This document shows, piece by piece, positions 41,657 to 49,744 of a stretch of 55,478 nt of DNA. The notes beneath the pieces were generated by a model. That model had not been told where the DNA came from. It searched no databases and saw only the letters and a list, made by a program, of their open reading frames with translations. Both the position numbers and the translations under genes were made by a program. Position 1 is the stretch's first letter. Every line of letters begins with the position of its first letter. The stretch is from JBFWIW01 sp050253535 (lineage in GTDB: Bacteria > Bacillota > Clostridia > Oscillospirales > Oscillospiraceae): contig JBFWIW010000013.1 of assembly GCA_050253535.1 (NCBI GenBank), forward strand, positions 1-55,478. Direction: 5' to 3'.

Positions 41657-41821
41657 GTGCTGAAATCTGAAAAAGGAAATGAATGCCCCGATGTTAACCG
41701 TACGCCAATGAGCATGGAACATGAGACAAGGTTTTCCGCTGCGGCGCAAAGGTCGGTGCAAAAGTCAGATGATTTAAAAAACTTAGAAAAATCACAAAAT
41801 AATGAGAAACGACGAGTATGA
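41657..41821 (+). CDS. Small hypothetical protein upstream of ctsR
   Basis: 54 codons from a GTG at 41657, which is preceded by an ideal AAAGGAGG at seven bases. Begins MLKSEKGNECPDVNRTPMSM, hydrophilic, with a basic end (NNEKRRV). No family recognised. It ends about 30 bp before the first CtsR operator, so it lies just outside the heat-shock operon. The ribosome site is the main support; composition alone would not identify it. Confidence 0.5.
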   Translation: MLKSEKGNECPDVNRTPMSMEHETRFSAAAQRSVQKSDDLKNLEKSQNNEKRRV

Positions 41822-41851
41822 GTGAGATAAATTAAAAAAGCCATGAACGAT

Positions 41852-41868
41852 GGTCAGAAAAGGTCAAA
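41852..41868 (+). promoter_or_regulatory. CtsR operator, upstream copy
   Basis: Heptad direct repeat GGTCAGA-AAA-GGTCAAA matching the CtsR consensus (A/G)GTCAAA-NAN-(A/G)GTCAAA with two mismatches in the first heptad. Lies just upstream of the ctsR -35 box. Confidence 0.8.
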
Positions 41869-41876
41869 TAAGAATA

Positions 41877-41905
41877 TTGATAAATGGATCATCGGGCTGT
41901 ATTAT
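41877..41905 (+). promoter_or_regulatory. Promoter of the ctsR operon
   Basis: -35 TTGATA (41877-41882), 17-base spacer, -10 TATTAT (41900-41905), bracketed by two CtsR operators. Confidence 0.78.
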
Positions 41906-41915
41906 ATGTGCATAA

Positions 41916-41932
41916 GGTCAAAGATAGTCAAG
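41916..41932 (+). promoter_or_regulatory. CtsR operator, downstream copy
   Basis: GGTCAAA-GAT-AGTCAAG, a near-perfect CtsR heptad pair, placed at about the transcription start, where binding would block initiation. Confidence 0.85.
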
Positions 41933-41955
41933 GACAAATTGCAACGAGAAAGAAG

Positions 41956-42414
41956 ATGAGCGGCTTGGGAATGAGTGATATTATTGCCGGATTTATAAGC
42001 GAGGCACTTTCGGAGGCGGACGGCACTGCGGAACTACAGAGGGCGGAGCTTGCGTCACGCTTTAACTGTGTGCCCAGCCAGATAAATTATGTTATCGCGA
42101 CGCGGTTTTCGCCTGAGCACGGGTATATTGTAGAGAGCCGGCGCGGCGGCGGCGGATACATAAGGATACGCCGCGTGCGCATGGATCCGAAGCAGCTCGT
42201 TATGCATACGGTGAACGCCATAGGCGACAGCATAGATCTGCAGTCTGCGGCGGCGCTCGTCTCAAATGTACTTGTCGGAGGCGCTATAGACGAGGAAACG
42301 GCGCATCTGACGATGGCCGCGATAGGAAATTCGGCACTTCGCCCGGTAGATCCCGAGCAGCGCGGCGTTGTACGCGCAAGTATTCTTAAACATATACTGA
42401 TTAATACACTGTGA
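41956..42414 (+). CDS. ctsR: Class III stress gene repressor CtsR
   Basis: Dimeric winged-helix repressor of clp genes, released by heat. 152 residues from ATG 41956: MSDIIAGFISEALSEADG, then the DNA-binding ELASRFNCVPSQINYVIATR and RRGGGGYIRI wing, the glycine-rich heat-sensing loop of the family. A longer frame to 41884 would cover both an operator and the promoter, so it is rejected; MSGLG or the next Met (41971) is the start. Autoregulation is indicated by the operators. Followed by mcsA after 21 bp. Confidence 0.93.
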   Translation: MSGLGMSDIIAGFISEALSEADGTAELQRAELASRFNCVPSQINYVIATRFSPEHGYIVESRRGGGGYIRIRRVRMDPKQLVMHTVNAIGDSIDLQSAAALVSNVLVGGAIDEETAHLTMAAIGNSALRPVDPEQRGVVRASILKHILINTL

Positions 42415-42435
42415 CTCGTGAAAGGAGTAATTACA

Positions 42436-42885
42436 ATGAAATGTGAAAAATGCGGAAAACGTGAAGCTAACTACTACTATTCTTCCAATATAAACGGCAA
42501 TGTGACTGAAAAGCACCTGTGCAGCGAGTGCGCAAACGAAATAGGCGCCGACCGCGACTTCTTTTCCGGTATGGACAGGATGTTCGAGGATATGTTCGAG
42601 GGCTTTTTCGGCAGAAGCGGTTTACTCTCCCCGTCTAGGGGGTTCAGCTTCTCAATGCCTACCATGCTTATGCCGAGAATCGAGTTCCGTCTCGATGACG
42701 GCAGCATCGGTGCGGGAGCTCCGGCGCCCGAACTTAAGACCGGAGAAAAGATCGATGTCGATCCGGAAATGCAGAAACGCCGCGAACTCAATATGCTCCG
42801 CGAACAGATGAAAAGCGCGGTCGAAAAAGAGGACTTTGAAAAGGCCGCGGAAATCAGAGACAAAATCCGCGAGCTGGAGAAATGA
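42436..42885 (+). CDS. mcsA: McsA-like zinc/UVR-motif protein
   Basis: 149 residues: an N-terminal zinc-binding pair Cys3xxCys6 and Cys29xxCys32, a Met/Phe/Gly-rich middle and a C-terminal UVR motif (REQMKSAVEKEDFEKAAEIR). In Bacillus McsA activates the McsB arginine kinase and both modulate CtsR and ClpC. Here the next gene is clpC, with no mcsB in between. The ATG at 42436 behind AAAGGAG is preferred to a GTG at 42418. Confidence 0.88.
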   Translation: MKCEKCGKREANYYYSSNINGNVTEKHLCSECANEIGADRDFFSGMDRMFEDMFEGFFGRSGLLSPSRGFSFSMPTMLMPRIEFRLDDGSIGAGAPAPELKTGEKIDVDPEMQKRRELNMLREQMKSAVEKEDFEKAAEIRDKIRELEK

Positions 42886-43075
42886 TTTTCAATTTGAGTT
42901 ATGGGCGGAAGGTTTTCCGTCCATAACTATTATATCGGGCACAAATCGCACCGCCGAATTTCAGCCCGGTAAAATTAAGGCTACTTACCGCCGTATCGGC
43001 GGATCAGATGATTTGAGGGGGATACCATCCTCAAAAACGGGATAAATTATATTGGTTTAAAGGAGTGAAAAAATT

Positions 43076-45529
43076 ATGAGATTTGAAGACAGGTTCACAG
43101 AAAGAGCCAAGTCCGCTCTCACGCTGGCGCATGAGGCCGCGGCGGAGCTCGGCCACGGCTATGTAGGAACTGAACATATCTTGCTCGGCATATCCAGAGA
43201 AAACGGCGGCGCGGCCGCCAGAGTCCTGCGAGAGGCTGGTCTTGACTCGGTGCTGATACTCAGTCTGATTGAGAAGGTAGTGGGCCGGGGAGAAGCGGAC
43301 GACACGACGCCACAGGGACTCACGCCGCGGGCAAAGCGGGTCATAGAACTCGCTACGGCGGACGCCTCGCGCCTTGGCCACAACTATGTGGGAACTGAGC
43401 ACCTTCTCATGGGCATTCTGCGCGAATACGACTCGGCGGCCGCAAAGATAATTGTTTCCGCCGGCGCTGATCTTAACAGGCTCTATACTGACATTATGAA
43501 TATTTTCAGCTCGGCGGATTATCGCCAGCCGGTTACCGCGGGCGGGGAGAAGAGCGGCAAAAGATCGGAGACTAAGACGTTGGATCAGTTTTCGCGCGAT
43601 TTGACGGAAGTCGCCTCAAAGGGCGGGCTCGATCCCGTGATCGGCCGCGACAAGGAGATACAGCGGGTCGTGCAGATACTCTCCCGCCGGTCTAAGAACA
43701 ACCCGGTACTTATTGGTGAGCCGGGAGTAGGCAAGACAGCAATAGCCGAGGGGCTTGCGCAGCGCATAATTGCAGGAGATGTGCCTGAGACTCTCCGCGG
43801 CAAGAGAGTGGTCTCCCTTGACCTCACCGGCATGGTCGCGGGGACGAAGTACCGCGGCGACTTTGAGGAGAGAATAAAGAATGCCATCGAGGAGGTTAAA
43901 AAGGCAAAGGATGTAGTCCTCTTCATAGACGAGCTGCATACCCTGATCGGAGCCGGCGCCGCGGAGGGGGCAATAGATGCCGCGAACATAATAAAACCGG
44001 CATTGGGGCGCGGAGAGATACAGGTCATCGGCGCGACGACGCTGAACGAATACCGTAAATATATAGAGAAGGACGCGGCGCTCGAGCGCAGGTTCCAGCC
44101 GGTCACGGTGGATGAGCCGACGCAGGATGAGTCTATACAGATACTGAAGGGGCTCCGCGACAAATACGAGGCGCACCACAGGCTGAAGATAACGGACGCG
44201 GCCATCGAGGCCGCAGTGACGATGTCGGCGCGTTATATCAATGACAGGTACCTGCCGGATAAGGCAATTGACCTCATAGACGAGGCCGCTTCCCGCGTTC
44301 GAATGGATAGCCTGAAGCTTCCGCCAAGCCTGAAGGCGATGGAATACGAGGTTGACTCCCTCGCGTCGGAAAAAGAATCCGCCGTACAGAATCAGGACTT
44401 TGAACGCGCGGCCGCCGTACGTGACAAGGAGAAGGCGAAGAGAGCAGAGCTTGAACAGCTGCGCCGCGGCTGGGATGACAGCAGGCGCACGGGCAGCCGC
44501 GAGGTGCTGCCGGAGGATATTGCGGCAGTCGTCTCCGGCTGGACCGGCATACCTGTCACCAGCATAACGGAAGACGAGAGCAAAAGGCTGCTCCGCATGG
44601 AGGAGATTCTGCACAGGCGCGTAGTAGGCCAGGAGGAGGCGGTCGCAGCCGTATCCAAGGCCATCCGCCGAGGCAGGGTAGGCCTTAAGGATCCGAAGCG
44701 TCCGATAGGTTCGTTCCTTTTCCTCGGACCCACGGGCGTTGGCAAGACAGAGCTCTGTAAGGCTCTTGCAGAGGCCATGTTCGGTGATGAGGGCGCGATG
44801 ATCCGCGTTGATATGTCCGAATTTATGGAAAAGCACACAGTCTCGAAGCTAATCGGTTCGCCTCCGGGCTATGTGGGCTACGATGAGGGCGGACAGCTCA
44901 CAGAAAAGGTTCGCCGACACCCGTATTCGGTTATACTGTTCGACGAAATAGAAAAGGCGCATGAGGACGTATTCAACATCATGCTCCAGATCATGGAGGA
45001 CGGCCTGCTCACAGATTCTCAGGGGAGACGCATCAGTTTTAAAAACGCAGTCATCGTAATGACATCGAACGTCGGCGCTAAAAATATCACAGATAAGCAG
45101 AAGCATCTGGGCTTTTCTCTCGATTCCGATGACAAATCCGAGACTGTCTCGATCGAAAAGATTCGGGTGGCTGTCATGGGCGACCTGCGAAAGACCTTTA
45201 AACCGGAGTTTCTTAACAGAGTGGATGAAATAATAGTCTTCCACCAGCTCACACGCGAAAATATAAAGGAGATAGCGGGCAACATGCTCACCGTCGTAAA
45301 AGCGCGTGTCTCCGACATGGGCATCGAGCTAACGGCCGAAGATTCCGCCGTAGAGCTTCTGGCAAAACGCGGATTTGACCCGGTATATGGCGCGAGACCG
45401 CTTCGCCGGGCAATACAAAACGCTATTGAGGACGGCATAGCTGAGAAAATACTTGACGGGGAAGTAACAAAGGGGGACCGCGTTACCGCCACCGCCGAGG
45501 AGGACAAGATTGTTCTTAAAAAGGCATAA
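43076..45529 (+). CDS. clpC: ATP-dependent Clp protease ATP-binding subunit ClpC
   Basis: Hsp100 unfoldase that feeds ClpP. 817 residues: two Clp_N repeats (1-145: FTERAKSALTLAHEAAAELG, then GLTPRAKRVIELA), AAA domain 1 with GEPGVGKT (about 215) and FIDELHTLIGAG, a middle region with a UVR motif (FERAAAVRDKEKAKR), AAA domain 2 with GPTGVGKT (about 551), and the C-terminal D2-small domain. AAAGGAG before the ATG. Last gene of the CtsR operon; a terminator follows. A 190-bp gap with a hairpin (42898-42926) separates it from mcsA. Confidence 0.98.
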   Translation: MRFEDRFTERAKSALTLAHEAAAELGHGYVGTEHILLGISRENGGAAARVLREAGLDSVLILSLIEKVVGRGEADDTTPQGLTPRAKRVIELATADASRLGHNYVGTEHLLMGILREYDSAAAKIIVSAGADLNRLYTDIMNIFSSADYRQPVTAGGEKSGKRSETKTLDQFSRDLTEVASKGGLDPVIGRDKEIQRVVQILSRRSKNNPVLIGEPGVGKTAIAEGLAQRIIAGDVPETLRGKRVVSLDLTGMVAGTKYRGDFEERIKNAIEEVKKAKDVVLFIDELHTLIGAGAAEGAIDAANIIKPALGRGEIQVIGATTLNEYRKYIEKDAALERRFQPVTVDEPTQDESIQILKGLRDKYEAHHRLKITDAAIEAAVTMSARYINDRYLPDKAIDLIDEAASRVRMDSLKLPPSLKAMEYEVDSLASEKESAVQNQDFERAAAVRDKEKAKRAELEQLRRGWDDSRRTGSREVLPEDIAAVVSGWTGIPVTSITEDESKRLLRMEEILHRRVVGQEEAVAAVSKAIRRGRVGLKDPKRPIGSFLFLGPTGVGKTELCKALAEAMFGDEGAMIRVDMSEFMEKHTVSKLIGSPPGYVGYDEGGQLTEKVRRHPYSVILFDEIEKAHEDVFNIMLQIMEDGLLTDSQGRRISFKNAVIVMTSNVGAKNITDKQKHLGFSLDSDDKSETVSIEKIRVAVMGDLRKTFKPEFLNRVDEIIVFHQLTRENIKEIAGNMLTVVKARVSDMGIELTAEDSAVELLAKRGFDPVYGARPLRRAIQNAIEDGIAEKILDGEVTKGDRVTATAEEDKIVLKKA

Positions 45530-45542
45530 AAGGTATAATGGG

Positions 45543-45578
45543 AAGGAACCGCCTCCGTTCAGTGAGGCGGTTCCTTTT
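45543..45578 (+). terminator. Terminator of clpC, shared with spoIIP
   Basis: AAGGAACCGCCTC pairs with GAGGCGGTTCCTT across an eight-base loop, followed by TT-rich sequence; the symmetric A/T ends also suit the convergent spoIIP transcript. Confidence 0.9.
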
Positions 45579-45609
45579 ATGCTGCAAAAAGTGTAGAACC
45601 GGCTTAAAG

Positions 45610-46827
45610 TCAGCCAATTTCAGTATCAGCGAGCGTTAATAAGACGTCCGCGGCCGCATCGCCGAAATACCGCACGGCGGAAAGCGCCTCCTGCAGGGTA
45701 TTCCCGTTGCAGCCAACCTCCAATATCATGGAGCCGGTGGTCGCCTGCTGGTTATACCGGTACTCGGAGACTGTGAGGGGCCGTGCCAACTTCGGATATT
45801 TTTCTGCCATAGACGCCTGAAGGCGCAGGGCGAGGCTCATGTTCTGCCTCCAATTGGGATGTGTAAGACCGGAAGAATCCGTGCCTACGATCAGAAGGAC
45901 CTGAGAACAGGTCTCGCCGTTTATATTCGCTACTGTCTTATATACGGTGCCGTCGTTACCTATAAGCGCATCACGGTGCAGGTCTATAACAATCTTTATG
46001 TCCGGATATTCCTTTAGATAATTCTCTATCGCGGCGAGAGACCGGGTATATGAGCCGGTATAGCTCGGGTAATCGTACAGATCCCGGTCGTGAATGACTT
46101 TAATGCCGCGCGATTCAAAAGTTTCGGCAAGCTCGTCTCCGACGCGTATAACGCTAAAGTTTTTATCCTCGGTGCGTGAGGGGTCGGATTCGGTATAGAC
46201 GTCGTCACCATCGGGCGTATATGCCTCGCTCCCGTGAGTGTGGATTATCAGTACCTGCGGTTCGTCCAGATCAAGCTTGAACTGGATTTCGCTGTTCAGT
46301 AATTTCTCAATGTCAATGTCGTAAGCCGACTTGTTTTTTATGACTATTCCATCCGCGCTCAGATATCCCGAAGAGTTTTCGCCGGTTATTGTAGTTTCAA
46401 CCCTGTCCGGCACGGGATTATCCTGTGTGTCGTCTGGGTTCTCGTCTATCTCCTCCGGAGCTTCCTGAATGGAAGATGCAGGCGTTGTATCCGCGTCGGC
46501 TGTATTATCTTCAGATGGGGGAGACTCAGCTTCCGCAGTTCCCTGCATATATGTCTCATACGCAGGGCGGAGCGACGGGGATTCGAAAAGAATAGCTGCC
46601 GTAAGAAGATCAGGGTCGTCGCTGCTTGGCAGCCCAAATGTGAAGGCAAAAAGCTTTATCGCGGTCTCGTCGTTTATATTTGCGCCGGATAGCAGCCCTG
46701 TTGCCGATTCATAAGAACAGGAACGCGCGCAAATGCCCAATAGCAGGCATACTGCGACAAGGAGAACTATTAATTTTATAATTGCACCCCATGCGGGGGG
46801 ATTTGCCGTTGCATAACGTCTCTTCAT
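45610..46827 (-). CDS. spoIIP: Stage II sporulation protein P
   Basis: Cell-wall amidase/endopeptidase of the engulfment machinery (with SpoIID and SpoIIM). 405 residues: one N-terminal membrane span (about 15-36), an acidic Ser/Thr/Pro-rich linker (about 95-150) and the SpoIIP catalytic domain with LIIHTHGSEAYTP, VIDLHRDA and ILEVGCNGNTLQEA, which supply the zinc-binding His and Glu residues. GGAGGTGG before the ATG at 46827. Divergent from the TSCPD gene. Confidence 0.95.
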   Translation of the reverse strand: MKRRYATANPPAWGAIIKLIVLLVAVCLLLGICARSCSYESATGLLSGANINDETAIKLFAFTFGLPSSDDPDLLTAAILFESPSLRPAYETYMQGTAEAESPPSEDNTADADTTPASSIQEAPEEIDENPDDTQDNPVPDRVETTITGENSSGYLSADGIVIKNKSAYDIDIEKLLNSEIQFKLDLDEPQVLIIHTHGSEAYTPDGDDVYTESDPSRTEDKNFSVIRVGDELAETFESRGIKVIHDRDLYDYPSYTGSYTRSLAAIENYLKEYPDIKIVIDLHRDALIGNDGTVYKTVANINGETCSQVLLIVGTDSSGLTHPNWRQNMSLALRLQASMAEKYPKLARPLTVSEYRYNQQATTGSMILEVGCNGNTLQEALSAVRYFGDAAADVLLTLADTEIG

Positions 46828-46854
46828 TTACCGCCACCTCCGGTCTTTCGTATG

Positions 46855-46883
46855 TTGTATTTTTATGAGGCAAGCGGTATAAT
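46855..46883 (+). promoter_or_regulatory. Promoter of the TSCPD gene
   Basis: -35 TTGTAT (46855-46860), 17-base spacer, -10 TATAAT (46878-46883). Confidence 0.65.
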
Positions 46884-46912
46884 ATGAGTAATTTTGATAC
46901 GGGAGAGATGAA

Positions 46913-47221
46913 ATGGACACGGTCTACTACACCAAGGGAGTCTGCTCCCGAGAAATGGATATCAAGCTAAAGGATGGTGTCATAGAGGACGTCAGAATAA
47001 TAGGTGGGTGTGACGGGAACCTCCAGGGAATAATGCGGCTCGTAAAAGGGAAGAGGGCCGAAGAAGTCATACCAATCCTCAAAGGGATAAGGTGCGGTAA
47101 GAAAAACACCTCCTGTCCCGATCAGCTCTCGAAGGCGCTGGTAAAAGCAATGGAAGCGGAGAAAAGAGAAAAAGAAGGAATCGAAAGGGGAATTGCGGTA
47201 CGGAAGCCAATCAGCTTTTAA
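46913..47221 (+). CDS. TSCPD-domain protein
   Basis: 102 residues carrying the TSCPD motif (CGKKNTSCPDQLSKAL), with two further cysteines near the N-terminus and RIIGGCDGNLQGI. The domain also occurs at the C-terminus of adenosylcobalamin-dependent ribonucleotide reductases and as small stand-alone proteins in Clostridia; the function is unknown and metal or redox binding is suspected from the cysteines. It overlaps the region where the YlmH-like gene should begin. Confidence 0.88.
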   Translation: MDTVYYTKGVCSREMDIKLKDGVIEDVRIIGGCDGNLQGIMRLVKGKRAEEVIPILKGIRCGKKNTSCPDQLSKALVKAMEAEKREKEGIERGIAVRKPISF

Positions 47222-47310
47222 AGTACATAGCGCAGCTCCACTTAAGGTGCGAAGATACGGCGGCGGTAACGCAGACGGCGTTCCTCACACCGGCGGAGGA
47301 GGCGGACGTT

Positions 47311-47949
47311 TTGCGTTTTTCGGCGGGGGCGAAGTACGATAATCTGCTTCTCTTCGGCGGAGTGTCCGGATGTGAGAGGAAGGCCGCATTTTTCCTGCCG
47401 TACTATATGGGTAAAGACACCTTCGAGCCGGATGATTATATAACGGCGATAAAAGCCGTCACCAAATTTGCCCTGCCGGGTCACCGCGACTTTCTGGGCG
47501 CCATTTTAGCGCTTGGCATTCGGCGGGAGTTTTTGGGAGATATTTTCGTCTCCGGCGATACGGCGTATTTTTTCTGCCTGCCGACAGTGGCAAAGCATAT
47601 CCTGCTCAGTCTTGACAGGATAGGGAAATACGGCGTTTCAGTACAAGAGGTGCCTCTTTCCGCCGTTCCGGCGCCGGTGCGGGAGACTCAAGATGTGAGC
47701 TTTACGGTAAAGAGCATGAGGCTCGATGCAGTAGCGGCCGGGATGTTCGGTCAGTCGCGCACGGCGATGGCTGATTCTATCGAGCAGGGGGCGGTTACGC
47801 TGAACTATAGGGAATGCCTTAAAACCGACACGGGAGTAAACGAGGGTGACACCATTTCCGTACGGGGGCGCGGCAAGGGGCAGATAAAAAACTGCGGAGG
47901 GGTTTCCCGCAAGGGAAGGCTCTTCGTGACGGCGGAAATATTTAAATAA
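47311..47949 (+). CDS. YlmH-like S4-domain RNA-binding protein (start unclear)
   Basis: 212 residues from a TTG at 47311 that has a GGAGGAGG site eight bases upstream. The C-terminal S4 domain (about 130-200: MRLDAVAAGMFGQSRTAMAD, NEGDTISVRGRGKGQI) and the middle region match YlmH-type ribosome-associated proteins. Family-like sequence continues upstream in the same frame (NQLLKYIAQL...FLTPAEEADV, from about 47200), open back to a TAA at 47098, yet with no ATG, GTG or TTG between. Either the true start is non-standard or the gene is 5'-damaged and uses the TTG. Confidence 0.82.
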   Translation: MRFSAGAKYDNLLLFGGVSGCERKAAFFLPYYMGKDTFEPDDYITAIKAVTKFALPGHRDFLGAILALGIRREFLGDIFVSGDTAYFFCLPTVAKHILLSLDRIGKYGVSVQEVPLSAVPAPVRETQDVSFTVKSMRLDAVAAGMFGQSRTAMADSIEQGAVTLNYRECLKTDTGVNEGDTISVRGRGKGQIKNCGGVSRKGRLFVTAEIFK

Positions 47950-48082
47950 CGGGTTTAATCATTGAAAGAATTCGTATTATATTTTAACGCGCCGTTTCCG
48001 CCGGTTGCACGGCACCAGATATTGATGCGCAAGACAGGAAGCCTGCATAAATTTGTGCGCTTAGCGCATGGGAGGTAATAAT

Positions 48083-48334
48083 ATGAAACCGGTATTTTCA
48101 AACACATTTAACGTGACGCATAACAAAAACCAGTCAGAGATTGCACTTTCCTTTGCGCATATATATAACGAGCACAATTTCAGCACAAAAAACGGCTCAC
48201 TGACGGATGTGTCCGCTCAGGTGGCTGATGAGGTGGCGAGCGTTCTGATAACGCGTGACGGCACGATAGCGCTGACGCGGCTGCTTAATCGCATAATAGC
48301 CGACTGGGGAGTGGATCTCGACAGCCTGAATTAG
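48083..48334 (+). CDS. Small hypothetical protein
   Basis: 83 residues from ATG 48083 behind a good GGGAGG. Begins MKPVFSNTFNVTHNKNQSEI; soluble, no cysteines and no recognised domain. The 3' half (ADEVASVLITRDGTIALTRL) looks like a small alpha/beta fold. It is probably transcribed from its own short upstream region of 130 bp. Function unknown. Confidence 0.65.
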   Translation: MKPVFSNTFNVTHNKNQSEIALSFAHIYNEHNFSTKNGSLTDVSAQVADEVASVLITRDGTIALTRLLNRIIADWGVDLDSLN

Positions 48335-48473
48335 CGGTCGTTGGTTAATAAAACGGGCATAACTGCCGCTATCGAGAGAAATTTTGTTGCCGCAATGTGT
48401 AAAAGTTTTCACGGATGTCTGCCCTTTTGGGAGATGCGGGGCGATTATCACGGAAAAACAGGCGGAAGTTATT

Positions 48474-48520
48474 AAACAGCAGCATCCCCGCAGACTAAGT
48501 CTGCGGGGATGCTGCTGTTT
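48474..48520. terminator. Bidirectional terminator
   Basis: 23-bp inverted repeat with essentially no loop; arms begin AAACAGCAGCATCCCCGCAG and end TGCTGTTT. It can serve both the small hypothetical gene and the convergent amidohydrolase gene. Confidence 0.9.
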
Positions 48521-49328
48521 ATAATCCAAGTCTATATATCGTGTTTGCGCTTTTGAAAAAGACATTCTCCCAATATTCCTCCGGAATGAGGAGCTTCGTG
48601 AACGCTATATACGACGGGATGTTCACAAGCGGCCAGTCGGTTCCAAACATGATACGGTCATAGGAATTGACATACTGGAGCCATGTCTTTATATACTCTA
48701 TATAGCTGAGATATTTTACGGCGAAATTTCCGATATCGGGTTTTCCCTCCAGAATACCGGAGAGATCCGTGGAAATGTTTCTGTTTTTTGCCATTAAAGC
48801 CGCGGCGTCTGTCAACCACGGGTTACCAAAGTGGCACATGACGATGGAGACGTCCGGGTATTTGATCGCGGTTTCGTCTAGGGTCAGGGGGTGACTGTAT
48901 TTTAGAATACCCATGGTACCGGCGGTCGCGCCGGTATGGACGGCAACGGGCTTTCCATATTTGCGCGAAAGCGCAAAAAAAGGCTCGTACAGCGGCTCAA
49001 ACACATAGTGGTGCGTATATCCCGGATAGAGCTTTATGCCAGCGCACGCGGGCAGGCGCAGCTGCTCTTCAGCAAGCGAAACGGAGTCGTCGTATGCTTC
49101 CGGGCGGAGCTGGTCGGCGTTTATTCCAATACAGAAACTGACAAAGTCAGGATAGTCATGTTCGGAAAAGGAAATGCCGCCGTTTCCCATGACGACGGCG
49201 TGGGCGATATTGTTTTTGCAAAAAACCTTCTTCAGATGCGCGGCCGAATTTTCATGTCCAGCGGCTAAAGCGAGGCTATCGAAGTTGGGCTTATCAAAAA
49301 AATGCAGATGCGCATCAATTATCTTCAT
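48519..49328 (-). CDS. Amidohydrolase-family protein
   Basis: 269 residues with a metal-binding TIM barrel of the amidohydrolase_2 type: N-terminal DAHLHFF (metal His pair), GIKLYPGYTHH, VAVHTGATAG, MCHFGNPW and MFGTDWPLV (the terminal Asp). Substrate unknown; relatives include decarboxylases and hydrolases of cyclic carboxylates. ATG 49328 is the family-like start; an in-frame Met at 49367 is not preferred although no strong ribosome site is seen at either. No operon partner. Confidence 0.8.
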   Translation of the reverse strand: MKIIDAHLHFFDKPNFDSLALAAGHENSAAHLKKVFCKNNIAHAVVMGNGGISFSEHDYPDFVSFCIGINADQLRPEAYDDSVSLAEEQLRLPACAGIKLYPGYTHHYVFEPLYEPFFALSRKYGKPVAVHTGATAGTMGILKYSHPLTLDETAIKYPDVSIVMCHFGNPWLTDAAALMAKNRNISTDLSGILEGKPDIGNFAVKYLSYIEYIKTWLQYVNSYDRIMFGTDWPLVNIPSYIAFTKLLIPEEYWENVFFKSANTIYRLGL

Positions 49329-49744
49329 AAAATGCAAGTTCTTTCTGTAAAAGACGTTCAAAAACACTACCCATTTTAGTATACCACGCCGATAGCCATA
49401 ATGGCAAGATTATTTATATATTCTCTTATCTTTTTAGGCGAAGTCGACAAAAATCAAATAAAAAACATCACTTATGGGGCAGAACAATAAGGAGGGTTTA
49501 TATATAATATACTAAAGAATCGCATAGAATCCATAACTTTTCTCCGTTATTATGAAAAATGCAATTTACAAAATTATATCCTTCAAAACTGTTGCTAAGT
49601 AAAACCAAATCGGTTAGAATGAGGGTGATAAAAGTTGGCTGGCATCCCGTAAATGCAATTTGAGTAAACTGGGCAATTCAAATGTATATACAGGTTGGAC
49701 GACTGACAAACGGGCTGGAAATAATATAATTTGGGAGTGGTTTT
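49329..49744. other. Gene-free region upstream of hppA
   Basis: About 415 AT-rich bp. An AAGGAGGG at about 49490-49497 is not followed by a start codon before a stop. Near hppA a possible -35 CTGACA (49703-49708) and -10 TATAAT (49725-49730, 16-base spacing) are present but very close to the gene. I see no RNA gene or repeat. Confidence 0.5.

Noticed and set aside
42836..43045. 69-codon frame after mcsA, considered as an mcsB remnant
   Set aside because: It begins inside the mcsA UVR motif in another frame and shows none of the kinase motifs; no sign of mcsB decay.
43616..44836. 406-codon minus-strand frame
   Set aside because: Antisense to clpC, whose AAA motifs are all present.
49485..49510. 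AAGGAGGG considered as the start of a small gene
   Set aside because: No ATG, GTG or TTG follows within a usable distance before a stop codon.
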